DNA of 15,918 bases from CAZVCJ01 sp964625745 (GCA_964625745.1 CAZVCJ010000090.1:1-15918), one strand, 5' to 3'. Numbered from the stretch's first letter, positions 5,757 through 13,536 are shown. Numbers and translations: made by a program. Notes: generated by a model not told the origin, from the sequence alone.

Positions 5757-8073
5757 TTGTTGCAAATGTCTCACCGGGCTTCAGGGTGAAGGCGGTCTCC
5801 GGGCCATCTGGGCGGCGACAGGTGATAGACAGAGGCACAGAGCCGCTGGTGTGCGTCACAGTGACGCCGGTGTGGGTGGCGCGGACGGTGACAGTGTGTT
5901 CCCCAAAGCGCAGGTTCTCTAGCTCGGCAAAATCCCACGCGGCTGCCAACTGGGGTGCGAGGGTCACGGCGTGTAAGTCGGCCCGCACGGCGATGCCCAT
6001 CAGGTCTTCCACCACGCCGCGCACAAAGGTCGCTCCCGACCACAATTGTAGGAAGGAGAATCCTTCTGGAATGAGCTCGTGAAACATGCCAATGCTGCCG
6101 TGGTCCAGGGTTTGGGCCAGGTGTTGCAGCATCTCCAGCCCCATCTCCGGGTCACCGTAGTGATACGCGCCCCGGCTGAGGGTGGCGGTGGGCAGGGTCC
6201 ACACTCGCTCGTCGTCCCCGCGCGTGTGCACCAGGCCCCACTCGTTCAGGTAGTCGCGCTGGATGCGGGCCAGCGAGAGGCGTCCGCGCTCGGCCGGGGC
6301 GATACCGACCTCCAGCGGCACGGCCACCGTCCAGTGGCCGTCGTGGCGGGGCTTGTCTTTGTAGCGCAACAGGGAGTCAGCGTAGACCTCATCATCAGGC
6401 AGCCACCAATCGGCGTCGAAACTGGCTTGCAGTGCGTCGGCCGCAGCCTGAGCACGGCCGGCCGTGTCCGCATCGCCCAGAACTTCGGCCATCTGTGCCA
6501 GGTCGCCCAGGGCCTCCCACAGGTAACAGGCGGCGTCCAGCTTCTCTGGCCCCATGCCCGTCCGCTCCACCATCCCCGCGCCCTCCGGATAGCCGTCGTC
6601 GTCCCGGTCGGCGCGATCCAGATTGTACTCGAACAGCCCCTCGACCGCTACGGGATAGACGTCCGCCAGAAACGCGCTGTCGCCCGTCCAACGGTAGTAA
6701 TCCCAGGCCGCGCTGACGAACTGAGGCGTCTCCTGCACGTTGCCAGCCGCGATGAGCGAGCCGGCCGGGGAAAGCTGGTGCGGCACCTGGCCGCCGTATT
6801 CCACGGCCTGGGTCGCGCCAGTGCGCAGGTGGGCGGCCACTGTTGCCCCGAAGCCGGCCAGGGTCAGGCCGCCCGCGCCGTAGGCCAGATCGTTGCTGAA
6901 CCAATAGGGGAAGGTCTCCAGGCCGGCGTAAAAGTAGCGGCCCAGGGCCGGGGACTCGGCTTCCAGCATTTGCGCGTTGGCGCGGGCGATGTCGAACGCG
7001 GCGTCGAAATCGGCGTCTGGACTGTGAAAGCGGGGGCCGGCCGCTAGAAGCGCGCCGTAGAGCGACTGCTTTTCGGCCAGAAGCGCCTCGTGTTGGGGCA
7101 GCCATTCGTTCAGGTGCTGCAAGGCTACCTCTGGGCCAGACTCGGTCTCGACGACGACGGCAAAGGTCCAGGATTGCGATGCGCTCGGCTCCAGGTGGGC
7201 GGTGTATTCCAGTTGCCCCACGCGCTGACCATTCGCCTCACTCGTGACCTGCGCCTGTTCCGGCGGATTCTCGCCGCCGACGGCCACCGCCCAGGCATCG
7301 GGCGCGCTTTCGGCCTGGGCAACGAGGCGCTCGCCATCCACCCGGACCGTTTCGCCGGTGTTACGCCTGTCAGCCAGCGAGGTGAGCCAGGCGTCCTCCA
7401 GGTCGAAGTAGGCGGAAAAGGTCAGGCGCACGTCCAGCGGCTCGTTCTCAGTGTTTTGCAGAGCCAGCGTTGTAAAGAGCGCGGGTCGGTCTTGCGGGAC
7501 GAAATCGCGGCGGGTGGCCTTGAGCGATCCTGTTTGGAAATTGAACTGTACATCGGCAAAGGTTTGAATGAAGCGGCTGGCGTCGAGCAGGGGCCAGCGT
7601 TCCCCGTTCACTTCAATAGCGAAGGCATAGCCATCCAACGCCTTCACCGGCTGCGCCCACACGCCGCCCAACTCGCCGCCCAGGGGATCGTCCGCGCGCG
7701 GTCCGCCGAAGGCCGCCAGGTCATAGGGGTTGGAGCGGGGTCGAAAGCCGCCGTCAACGTCGCCGATGACGTACAGCCGCCGGCCGGCGGTGGCAAAGGG
7801 CGTGTCGGGTGAGCCCGGTCGGGTCTGGTGCAGCTCACCGAAGTCCAGTTCCTGTGTAACCTCGGCCAAAAGCGGCGATTTCGTCGGAAGTGGGGTGAGT
7901 TGGGCTGTCGGCGCCTCCCTCGTCGCCCGGCAGCCACTCCACAGCAAGCTCAAGGCGGCCAGCAGGGCCAGGCTCAGCAAGCTCAATCTTGCTCGGCCTG
8001 GATTGCCAGATCCAGGCCAAAATCGGGGATTTGGCAATCCCCTGGGAGCGATTTTAGATCCACTGAAGCTCAA
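5731..8073 (-). CDS. Lipoprotein with (alpha/alpha)6-barrel glycosidase-like fold
   Basis: A 780-residue predicted surface lipoprotein. A hydrophobic segment LSLLSLALLAALSLLWSGC ends in a lipobox-like cysteine (C48; Trp at -3 is atypical), followed by a short polar linker. Residues about 75-330 look like a beta-sandwich; about 350-690 like a helical toroid with FPYWFSNDLAYGAGGL, GQVPHQLSPAGS, DRADRDDDGYPEGAG and LWSGATFVRG; the last 90 residues look like a beta domain. This arrangement recalls debranching-enzyme, GH78 and GH94-type clan members, but I cannot assign a family or the catalytic acids. The TTG at 8073 is the first start after an in-frame stop 18 nt upstream and follows a GAAGG. 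The first 29 residues are read through a palindromic repeat, so the true start may be further in. The 339 bp gap upstream may contain its own promoter. Confidence 0.75.
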   Translation of the reverse strand: MSFSGSKIAPRGLPNPRFWPGSGNPGRARLSLLSLALLAALSLLWSGCRATREAPTAQLTPLPTKSPLLAEVTQELDFGELHQTRPGSPDTPFATAGRRLYVIGDVDGGFRPRSNPYDLAAFGGPRADDPLGGELGGVWAQPVKALDGYAFAIEVNGERWPLLDASRFIQTFADVQFNFQTGSLKATRRDFVPQDRPALFTTLALQNTENEPLDVRLTFSAYFDLEDAWLTSLADRRNTGETVRVDGERLVAQAESAPDAWAVAVGGENPPEQAQVTSEANGQRVGQLEYTAHLEPSASQSWTFAVVVETESGPEVALQHLNEWLPQHEALLAEKQSLYGALLAAGPRFHSPDADFDAAFDIARANAQMLEAESPALGRYFYAGLETFPYWFSNDLAYGAGGLTLAGFGATVAAHLRTGATQAVEYGGQVPHQLSPAGSLIAAGNVQETPQFVSAAWDYYRWTGDSAFLADVYPVAVEGLFEYNLDRADRDDDGYPEGAGMVERTGMGPEKLDAACYLWEALGDLAQMAEVLGDADTAGRAQAAADALQASFDADWWLPDDEVYADSLLRYKDKPRHDGHWTVAVPLEVGIAPAERGRLSLARIQRDYLNEWGLVHTRGDDERVWTLPTATLSRGAYHYGDPEMGLEMLQHLAQTLDHGSIGMFHELIPEGFSFLQLWSGATFVRGVVEDLMGIAVRADLHAVTLAPQLAAAWDFAELENLRFGEHTVTVRATHTGVTVTHTSGSVPLSITCRRPDGPETAFTLKPGETFATNETTPPSR
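7995..8055. repeat. Dense overlapping palindromes spanning the 5' end of the glycosidase-like gene
   Basis: Four perfect dyads overlap here: GGCCTGGAT (7995-8003) with ATCCAGGCC (8010-8018); GGATTGCCA (8000-8008) with TGGCAATCC (8032-8040); GGGGATT (8025-8031) with AATCCCC (8036-8042); and AAAATCG (8019-8025) with CGATTTT (8049-8055). Alternative pairings are mutually exclusive, as in an RNA switch, but a repeat element is the simpler reading. It lies within the first 29 codons of the annotated frame. Confidence 0.65.
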
Positions 8074-8203
8074 AGAGCCACCTTCTTTTCATCACTACGC
8101 TTCCCTTGCCCGCCAGGCTGCCAGCCGGTCCAGCACGGCGTGGTTGCCCATCGTCCCACAGATCGCTCAGCGTCTTCCGAAAGACCTGCCAGGCCTCAGG
8201 CAT
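8054..8203 (-). other. Small ORF of 49 codons, possible gene relic
   Basis: An ATG-initiated frame begins MPEAWQVFRKTLSDLWDD and ends at a TAA inside the palindromic region 7995-8055, overlapping the start of the glycosidase-like gene in another frame. The first 18 residues resemble the start of YesL/DUF624-type membrane proteins common in sugar-transport operons, but the expected hydrophobic segments do not follow. There is no good ribosome binding site. It may be the degraded start of such a gene, or chance. I would not annotate it as a functional gene. Confidence 0.25.
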
Positions 8204-8412
8204 TTTTCTTGCTTGCATCCTCTATTCCCTTTCGGGGCTGGATCTAGCCCGCAGGGCTTTGCTCTTTTAGCCCAGAGCTTCAGCTCGGGGCAATCTGCTG
8301 TCAACGGATTCGGGGAGCGGATTGAACGGATTGGGGCTCCGTGTGCGACATCATCTGTTCAATCCGTTCCCAAAATCCGCTGACAGTGTTCCGGCATTTT
8401 CTATCTGGCACT
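8074..8412. other. 339 bp repeat-rich gap between the two lipoprotein genes
   Basis: This gap contains no convincing gene. It holds the small ORF starting at 8203, a pair of small hairpins (AGCCC 8246-8250 with GGGCT 8254-8258, and GAGCT 8275-8279 with AGCTC 8282-8286), and the long imperfect inverted repeat at 8298-8386. The small-hairpin stretch resembles a dispersed Chloroflexota repeat I recognise. No clear promoter or T-tract terminator is visible. Confidence 0.6.
8298..8386. repeat. Imperfect 34 bp inverted repeat with CGGATTGAAC arms
   Basis: The left arm 8298-8331 and the complement of 8353-8386 agree at 29 of 34 positions, beginning CTGTCA and both containing CGGATTGAAC. The loop is 21 bases. 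The ATCCGTTCAATCCG-like wording is typical of a high-copy intergenic repeat. It lies just after the stop of the 785-residue lipoprotein gene and could form a strong hairpin in the leftward transcript. Confidence 0.75.
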
Positions 8413-10770
8413 TCACCTCCGGAGACGATAGAGCGTGCCGCCTTCCGCCTGAAAGCACAACCCCACGCCGCACGGCCACGTCTCCACTCCCTCCACAGTT
8501 GCCACGCCAAAGACCTGCACCGGCGTGGATCGCCCCATCATCCCGCTGAAAGTGACGAGCACTGCGTCCCCATCCTCGATGGCTTCCACCACTGGTGGGC
8601 CGCTGTAGACCACCACGCCCGGCGCGACCTCCACGTAGGCCAGGGCTGCCAGGGTGGGGGCCATGCCCGCGCCGTACACCTCCTGGCCGATGACGCCGGC
8701 CACGCTCCAGCCGCCACGCAGGTCCTCCAGCGGAATGTAGAGCTCCAGCGCGTTCTCCACCACGGTGGGGTAGGTGGTGGGGTTATCGGTGGCCACGCCC
8801 GCCGGCAACAGCGGCGGCAGGGTGTAGGGCAGCGTGGTCAGCGTGTGCTCCAGGAAGCCGTCTACCAGCCCCTCGATGGCCGGGTCAAGGCCGTGTGCCA
8901 GGGTCAGGTACTCCCGCAGGTACAGCCAGGCCTCGTACTGCTCCTTGGGCGTGATGACCGCCGAACGCGCCATCGGGCTGAGCCCGAAAAAGGTGCGGTA
9001 GCCGGTGGCCGAACCACCTGTGGTGAGCCCCGCCGAACCATAATCGCACTCCCACAGCCAAGTCAGGTGCAACAAGTTGGCCAGCGGTGCGAAGCTTAAT
9101 TGCAGGTATTCTGTCTCTCCTGTCAAGTCGGCCAGCCGGGCGCAGGCGGCCGCGGCCTGGGCAGTGATGTGGGTCTCGTAGGCCAGGCGAAATCCATGCC
9201 CCGCCAGGTGCTCGATGGCAGCGCGGGCCTCGTCCAGGTAGAGCGCGTCGGCAGTGAGATCATGCAGCAGAAGCATGTAGTAGGCGTAGCCGCCAGCGCA
9301 GTCGGGCTCGCGCCCCGTTCCCCGCCAGGTGCCGAAGTTGTAGAATTGTGGGAACTCGTAATCCACCGCGTGGGCAAAATCCACCCAGGCGGCGGCCGAA
9401 TCGAGTGCCAACTGCGCGGCCTGCTGGTAGCCCATCAATCCCAGCTCGGCCATTTTGACGGCGTGGCCCAGTTCGTACCAGGTATCGCCCCGCGTCTGGC
9501 GGCCCAGCGCCACAGGCCCGCCATTGACCAGCATCCCGTAGCCCTCATCGTAGAAATCGGGGAGCGTTGCCCACAGGTCGTCGTCGAGGGCCGTCACGTC
9601 ACCGTATCGAGCCTCGTAGCGCACGATGCCCTCCAGCACGTCGAGCTGGCTGATCAACTCCGCGCCCTGGCGCGTATCGCCCACGTAGGCCCTCAAGTAG
9701 CGCTTGCCCCCCATACTTCGACTGGGCTCAGTGCAAGGCTCGACCCATACCCGCTCGTCAGTCAGGTCGGCGATGGTCTTCTCCGCCAGTGCGCGCCAGT
9801 CCGGCAGCGCCTCGTTGACCGGCTGGTGCAGCAAGTCGTAAATGTCCCCCAGGTTGCGCAGATAACGGGCGAACATTTCAGCCTCGCTGTCCGGTTCCCC
9901 TGGCATCAGGTACAGGTAGCCGTCGTAGAGGACGAACGGCTCGTCGGACGGCAGAGCGCGCAGGTTGGCGGCGTCAATCGTGTGTCCAAAAGAGCGGCCT
10001 CGCCGTCCGGGGGTGGCACTGGGGGTGTAATGCGCGGCTTGCATGAAAGGATTGAGGGCGGTGCGGTCCACGGCGTAGAAGAGCGTGCTGTCCAGAACTT
10101 GGGCGTGCCCGTAGAGGACCGGCGCGCACATCGGAGCGGGGTCGGCATAGACAGTGAAGCCCGCGCTCATCTCCTCGCCGGTGGCCGGGTCCACAAAAGT
10201 CCATTCCAGTGCGGGACTATCCGGGGGCGGATTGTGCAGAGTGGCGGTGAGCCGGGTGCGCAGCAGTCCCGGCTGGTAGGGGTAAACTTCCAGTTGCAGC
10301 GTCACCTCGGCCCAACCGACGTCGCCCGACAGGGTAACGACCAGCACGTCGTCACCCACCTCGGAGGTGACGTCGTTGAGCGCGGGCAGTAGGTTGAGCT
10401 CGGCTCCCAGGGGGCGCAGGGCCAGCGCGCCGCTGGTGCCCTCCCGTTGAACGAGAAGGGCGTCGTGGGTGGTGGCCCCGGCGAAGCGCAGAGTGTACTC
10501 GCCACTCGTCAGGCGCACGTTCCCGATCTCGGCCACCTCGATGGCGGCGGACGGCGATTCGCTCCGTCGGACAGCCGGCGCGACCCGCCGCTCGTAGTCG
10601 CCGTTCTGGACGGTCGGACGGGTCGGAGTTGGGGTGAGTGCTGGGGCAGGGGTAGTGGTCATAGGCTGAGTGGGGGTTGGCATGGGTATCTTCGTCTGGC
10701 TACAAGCTGGCAATAATACCACACATAGCAGCATCCAACGCAACCAATTCTTTGCGTGCATAGCTGACAA
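8413..10770 (-). CDS. Large lipoprotein of unknown family, probable helical-toroid domain
   Basis: A 785-residue predicted lipoprotein. The signal segment WLRWMLLCVVLLPAC gives a good lipobox (LPAC, C23), followed by a Pro/Thr-rich linker to about residue 54 suited to surface display. Residues about 75-300 look beta-rich; about 330-690 have repeated amphipathic helices and aromatic motifs such as RQTRGDTWYELGHAV, YNFGTWRGTG and WLWECDYGSAG, suggesting an (alpha/alpha) toroid as in polysaccharide lyases and several glycosidases; the last 80 residues look beta-rich. I do not recognise a family or an active site. The TTG at 10770 is chosen because AGAGAGG lies 4-5 nt upstream; an in-frame ATG at 10761 is the alternative. 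Residues about 344-355 (EPCTEPSRSMGG) come from an in-frame dispersed repeat. It lies downstream of the sugar permeases, so a role in glycan handling is inferred. Confidence 0.75.
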   Translation of the reverse strand: MSAMHAKNWLRWMLLCVVLLPACSQTKIPMPTPTQPMTTTPAPALTPTPTRPTVQNGDYERRVAPAVRRSESPSAAIEVAEIGNVRLTSGEYTLRFAGATTHDALLVQREGTSGALALRPLGAELNLLPALNDVTSEVGDDVLVVTLSGDVGWAEVTLQLEVYPYQPGLLRTRLTATLHNPPPDSPALEWTFVDPATGEEMSAGFTVYADPAPMCAPVLYGHAQVLDSTLFYAVDRTALNPFMQAAHYTPSATPGRRGRSFGHTIDAANLRALPSDEPFVLYDGYLYLMPGEPDSEAEMFARYLRNLGDIYDLLHQPVNEALPDWRALAEKTIADLTDERVWVEPCTEPSRSMGGKRYLRAYVGDTRQGAELISQLDVLEGIVRYEARYGDVTALDDDLWATLPDFYDEGYGMLVNGGPVALGRQTRGDTWYELGHAVKMAELGLMGYQQAAQLALDSAAAWVDFAHAVDYEFPQFYNFGTWRGTGREPDCAGGYAYYMLLLHDLTADALYLDEARAAIEHLAGHGFRLAYETHITAQAAAACARLADLTGETEYLQLSFAPLANLLHLTWLWECDYGSAGLTTGGSATGYRTFFGLSPMARSAVITPKEQYEAWLYLREYLTLAHGLDPAIEGLVDGFLEHTLTTLPYTLPPLLPAGVATDNPTTYPTVVENALELYIPLEDLRGGWSVAGVIGQEVYGAGMAPTLAALAYVEVAPGVVVYSGPPVVEAIEDGDAVLVTFSGMMGRSTPVQVFGVATVEGVETWPCGVGLCFQAEGGTLYRLRR
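9716..9731 (-). repeat. Second in-frame copy of the CTGAGC-NNN-GTCGAAG repeat
   Basis: Read on the minus strand the core is CTGAGC-CCA-GTCGAAG, matching the copy at 3634-3649 apart from the three central bases. It falls inside the unknown lipoprotein gene at about residues 347-352 and leaves the frame open. The local peptide EPCTEPSRSMGG interrupts otherwise acidic and aromatic sequence (LTDERVW before, KRYLRAYVGD after). Confidence 0.7.
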
Positions 10771-10822
10771 GCAACCTCTCTAGCACGGAGAGCGTGGGAA
10801 CACGGAGGCACGGAGAGCATAG

Positions 10823-10867
10823 AATCACGGAAGTTCCGTGACTCCGTACCTGCCGTGATTCCGTGAT
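10823..10867. repeat. Cluster of TCACGGA palindromes
   Basis: TCACGGAA (10825-10832) pairs with TTCCGTGA (10834-10841). AATCACGG (10823-10830) pairs with CCGTGATT (10853-10860), and ATCACGGA (10824-10831) pairs with TCCGTGAT (10860-10867). Just to the left (about 10783-10816) are related CACGGAG words in direct orientation. The cluster occupies the 172 bp gap between the MalG-type permease and the 785-residue lipoprotein gene. It has no coding potential, and no T-tract follows. Confidence 0.7.
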
Positions 10868-10942
10868 CCAAGTCCTTAGCTTGATGCCTATGGGCGCGGA
10901 CGCCCTCTGTAGCAACTGGAAGAGGAAAGTCAGGTTATAGCA

Positions 10943-12334
10943 CTAGCCCTTCAGCCCGGCGTAGGATACACCCTCGATGTAGTATTTGCTGAAGATGAAG
11001 AACAACACCAGGATGGGGGCGGCGTTGATCATGGCTCCCACCAGGGTTACATTCCAGGCGTACCTGTACTGCTGCTGGAACATCATGAGTGCTATGTTGA
11101 GTGAGTACATGTCGGGCGTGTTGAGGTAGAGCAGGGGCCCCAGGAAGGCGTTCCACATCCCCTGGAACTGGAGGATGAATAACGTCAGCAGCGCTGGCCG
11201 GGCCAGGGGCAGCACCACCTGGTAGTAGATCTGGAACCTGGAAGCTCCGTCAATCAGAGCCGCCTCCTCCAGCTCGACGGGGATGGATTTGAAGAACTGG
11301 GTGAGCATGAAGATGCCGAAAGCGCCCACGATGCCGGGCAGGACCAGCGCCCAGGGAGTGTTCACCAGCTTGATTTTAGCCATCAACACGTAGGATGGCA
11401 CCAGCGTCACCGCGCCCGGAATCATCATGGAGGCCAGCATGAAGGAGAAGATGGCGTCTCGACCGGGAAACCTCAGCCGGGCAAAGGCGTAGGCAGCCAT
11501 GGAGCAGAAAATGGCCTGAAATATGGCTGTGCCCAGCGCGAGGATGGCCGTGTTCAACAACCAGCGGACGAACGTGGCCCCGCCGGCTGCCTTGACCAGG
11601 GCATAGAAGATGAGCGTCACGGCCATACCGCCGGTCAGGGCGGTGGACAGGCTGGTGAATTGGCCAACCCCTCGACCTCTGGAGATGCCGGCGATGAGAA
11701 CGGCCCCAGAGAGCAGAGCTAGAGGAAGTATGAGATTCTCTGTCTGGATCAACCAGCCAGCGAGGAGAGCTGTGGCTGGCCACAACAGGGACTCAGCCAC
11801 CAGATGTATCTGGCGCTGTTTGAGCACGGCGGCAGGACCAAATCCAACCAGGGAGAGGGCCAGCAAGCCCCCGTTAGCCATCAGGAGTCTTTCAACGAAC
11901 GGGTTCTCAGTCCCCACTGCTGTGATCAGTCCCCAGGCGACCAGCGTAGCCACCACTGCCGCCAGCAGTAGGGCAGTCAAGGTACGCTTTTCTTCCCCCA
12001 GGACGGATGCCACACGTCCTCCCACTAGGGCCAGAAGAAAGGCCACCAGCCCCATCGTTCCCCCGAAAGCAATCATGCCGCTCTCTCGAGGCAGGCCACC
12101 CATGTCCGTCGTGAACAGCTCCACCCAGTTCTCAAAGCGCCACTGCGTGGGCAGGAGAGTGGGCGGCCAGGCGACGATCTCGGCGTTGGACTTGAAGGAG
12201 CCCAGGAAGGCCAGGATGAAGGGCGTGAATAGTATCAGCCCGATGACGCACAGCACCAGGTAGCGGATTGTCAGGCTAACGTATCTCTTGCGTGCACGCC
12301 TCGGTACGGCAGTCTGAGCAGTGGTTGTTGGCAT
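10943..12334 (-). CDS. MalG-type sugar ABC transporter permease with extra membrane insertion
   Basis: Inner-membrane permease subunit of a CUT1 carbohydrate importer. The ends match the family: N-terminal TM at about 23-45, FKSNAEIVAWPPTLLPTQWRFENW, then from residue 254 FVRWLLNTAILALGTAIFQA and the EAA loop EEAALIDGASRFQIYYQVVLP (356-376), which docks to the ATPase. Length is 463 residues, against about 280 normally. The excess is residues about 76-252, in the first periplasmic loop, and contains roughly six hydrophobic segments (about 86-108, 118-140, 154-172, 179-197, 200-217, 233-250). An even number would preserve the topology of the core. ATG at 12334 follows AGGAGG by 6 nt, and that site overlaps the stop of the MalF-type gene, so the two are tightly coupled. 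Confidence 0.92.
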   Translation of the reverse strand: MPTTTAQTAVPRRARKRYVSLTIRYLVLCVIGLILFTPFILAFLGSFKSNAEIVAWPPTLLPTQWRFENWVELFTTDMGGLPRESGMIAFGGTMGLVAFLLALVGGRVASVLGEEKRTLTALLLAAVVATLVAWGLITAVGTENPFVERLLMANGGLLALSLVGFGPAAVLKQRQIHLVAESLLWPATALLAGWLIQTENLILPLALLSGAVLIAGISRGRGVGQFTSLSTALTGGMAVTLIFYALVKAAGGATFVRWLLNTAILALGTAIFQAIFCSMAAYAFARLRFPGRDAIFSFMLASMMIPGAVTLVPSYVLMAKIKLVNTPWALVLPGIVGAFGIFMLTQFFKSIPVELEEAALIDGASRFQIYYQVVLPLARPALLTLFILQFQGMWNAFLGPLLYLNTPDMYSLNIALMMFQQQYRYAWNVTLVGAMINAAPILVLFFIFSKYYIEGVSYAGLKG

Positions 12335-12340
12335 CGTAAC

Positions 12341-12346
12341 CCTCCT
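12341..12346 (-). promoter_or_regulatory. Ribosome binding site overlapping the upstream stop codon
   Basis: A consensus AGGAGG, read on the minus strand, overlaps the TAG stop (12345-12347) of the MalF-type gene and lies 6 nt before the ATG of the MalG-type gene. This fixes that start and suggests translational coupling of the two permeases. Confidence 0.85.
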
Positions 12347-13358
12347 AGTATTGCTCGGTCCCCCGCTCGATCAATCGGCGCTGGATAAACGTGAAGACGA
12401 AGATGATCGCCGCCAAGAGGAAGGCCATCGCTGCCGCGAAGCCCATCCGTGGCGGTCCCGAAGTACCCAGCGCGTCGCGGTAGATCAGGAACACTGGAGC
12501 CAGGGTGGTCTTGAGCGGCCCGCCACCGGTCAGGATTTTAACCTGGTCGAAGATCTGGAAAGTGCCGATGGTGCCCAGCACCACCACCAGCAGGATGATC
12601 GGCCGCAGCATGGGCAGCGTGATCTTCCAGAACTGCTGCCGCTTGTTCGCGCCGTCAATCGCTGCTGCCTCGTAGAGCGCAGGGGGGATGTCTTGCAGCG
12701 CGGCCAGGAACATGACCATGAACGTCGGCGCGGTAGTGAAGATATTCTGGAACATGATTGCCATCCAGGTAACGCTCGGCCCACGCAGGTACCAGTATTG
12801 GATGGGGATGTCGCCGCCAAACACTCGGACGATCAACTGGAGCAGACCACGGGGATCGTTGAGCCAGTTGATGGTCTTGAACGATACGCCAATCAGCTCC
12901 AGGCCCTCGGTCAGAAAGAGATTCAAGAAGCCGGTTTTGAGGTACAGCCACCAGAAGATCATGGAGATAACTACCGACGACGTGACGCTAGGGCCGTAGA
13001 AAACCGTGCGGAAGAACTGCTGACCTCGCATGGGAGCGTTCAACAGCACTGCCAGCAGGATAGCCAGCGCGGTCTGGATGGGCACCACGATCAGCACGTA
13101 CCAACTGACGTTCACCAGACTGCGTCGAAAGTCTTGCTTGGCAATGGCCTCCACGTAGTTCTTCAGCCCTACCCACTCTGGCGAGGAGAATAGATTGTAT
13201 TGAGTGAAGCTGATGTACACGGCGAAGGCGAGTACCCCGACGGTGAACACCAGGGTGATGATCAAATAAGGTGAAATAAAGGCATACGCGGTCAGCGCCT
13301 CGCGCCGCTTGCGTGGGTCACGCCACGTGCTACGTCGCTTCTGTGCTATGGTTGCCAT
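12345..13358 (-). CDS. MalF-type sugar ABC transporter permease
   Basis: Inner-membrane permease of a CUT1 carbohydrate ABC importer, partner of the MalG-type protein that follows 10 bp later. It has 337 residues with about six membrane segments: 25-50, 85-107, 122-140, 196-220, 255-275 and 307-326. A periplasmic region of about 55 residues lies between the third and fourth segments. The cytoplasmic EAA loop reads YEAAAIDGANKRQQFWKITLP (229-249), with the expected Gly and LP. The N-terminus is basic and cytoplasmic (KRRSTWRDPRKRRE). ATG at 13358 follows AGGAGGTGG closely. No ATPase gene is visible in the window, so a shared MsmK/MalK-type ATPase or an upstream gene must energise the pair. The sugar is unknown. 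Confidence 0.95.
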   Translation of the reverse strand: MATIAQKRRSTWRDPRKRREALTAYAFISPYLIITLVFTVGVLAFAVYISFTQYNLFSSPEWVGLKNYVEAIAKQDFRRSLVNVSWYVLIVVPIQTALAILLAVLLNAPMRGQQFFRTVFYGPSVTSSVVISMIFWWLYLKTGFLNLFLTEGLELIGVSFKTINWLNDPRGLLQLIVRVFGGDIPIQYWYLRGPSVTWMAIMFQNIFTTAPTFMVMFLAALQDIPPALYEAAAIDGANKRQQFWKITLPMLRPIILLVVVLGTIGTFQIFDQVKILTGGGPLKTTLAPVFLIYRDALGTSGPPRMGFAAAMAFLLAAIIFVFTFIQRRLIERGTEQY

Positions 13359-13384
13359 AGTCCACCTCCTCAGCTATCGTAGTC

Positions 13385-13441
13385 GGAGTCCCCAACTTGT
13401 TGGGGGTGCGGCGCGGCAAACCCCAACAAGTTGGGGACTCC
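13385..13441. repeat. Perfect 21 bp inverted repeat with CCCCAAC arms
   Basis: Arms 13385-13405 and 13421-13441 are perfect complements around a 15-base loop; each arm is itself nearly palindromic (CCCCAACTTGTTGGGG in the left arm). This is another repeat type I associate with Anaerolineae-like genomes. It lies in the spacer between the binding-protein gene and the permeases, 27 bp upstream of the MalF-type start, so its hairpin would form in the operon mRNA. Confidence 0.8.
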
Positions 13442-13502
13442 AGCTTACTATTCACGCCAGTTCCCAAAGACCCCGGGAGATCTCCTCGTGATAACAAGAT
13501 TT

Positions 13503-13536
13503 GTTCAGGGGCGACCACGGAGGATCGCCCCTGAAC
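13503..13536 (-). terminator. Strong hairpin after the binding-protein gene (attenuator or mRNA stabiliser)
   Basis: GTTCAGGGGCGA (13503-13514) pairs perfectly over 12 bp with TCGCCCCTGAAC (13525-13536), loop 10 bases, beginning 16 bp past the binding-protein stop. The bases after it on the minus strand (AAATCTTGTTATC) are only moderately T-rich, so it is more likely a partial terminator or a 3' stabiliser than a full stop. Such hairpins commonly raise binding-protein levels relative to permeases. Confidence 0.6.

Noticed and set aside
7979..8073. AAGCTCAA on both sides of the palindromic region (7979-7986 and 8066-8073), as a possible target-site duplication
   Set aside because: A third copy at 7946-7953 shows the word recurs because of Leu-Ser codons in the signal segment.
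9100..10392. 430-codon plus-strand frame opposite the 785-residue lipoprotein
   Set aside because: The sense frame has a signal peptide and lipobox; the antisense frame has no recognisable feature and arises from codon bias.
13385..13441. Possible CRISPR or tandem repeat array
   Set aside because: There are only two arms in inverted orientation around a 15-base loop, with no regular spacers.
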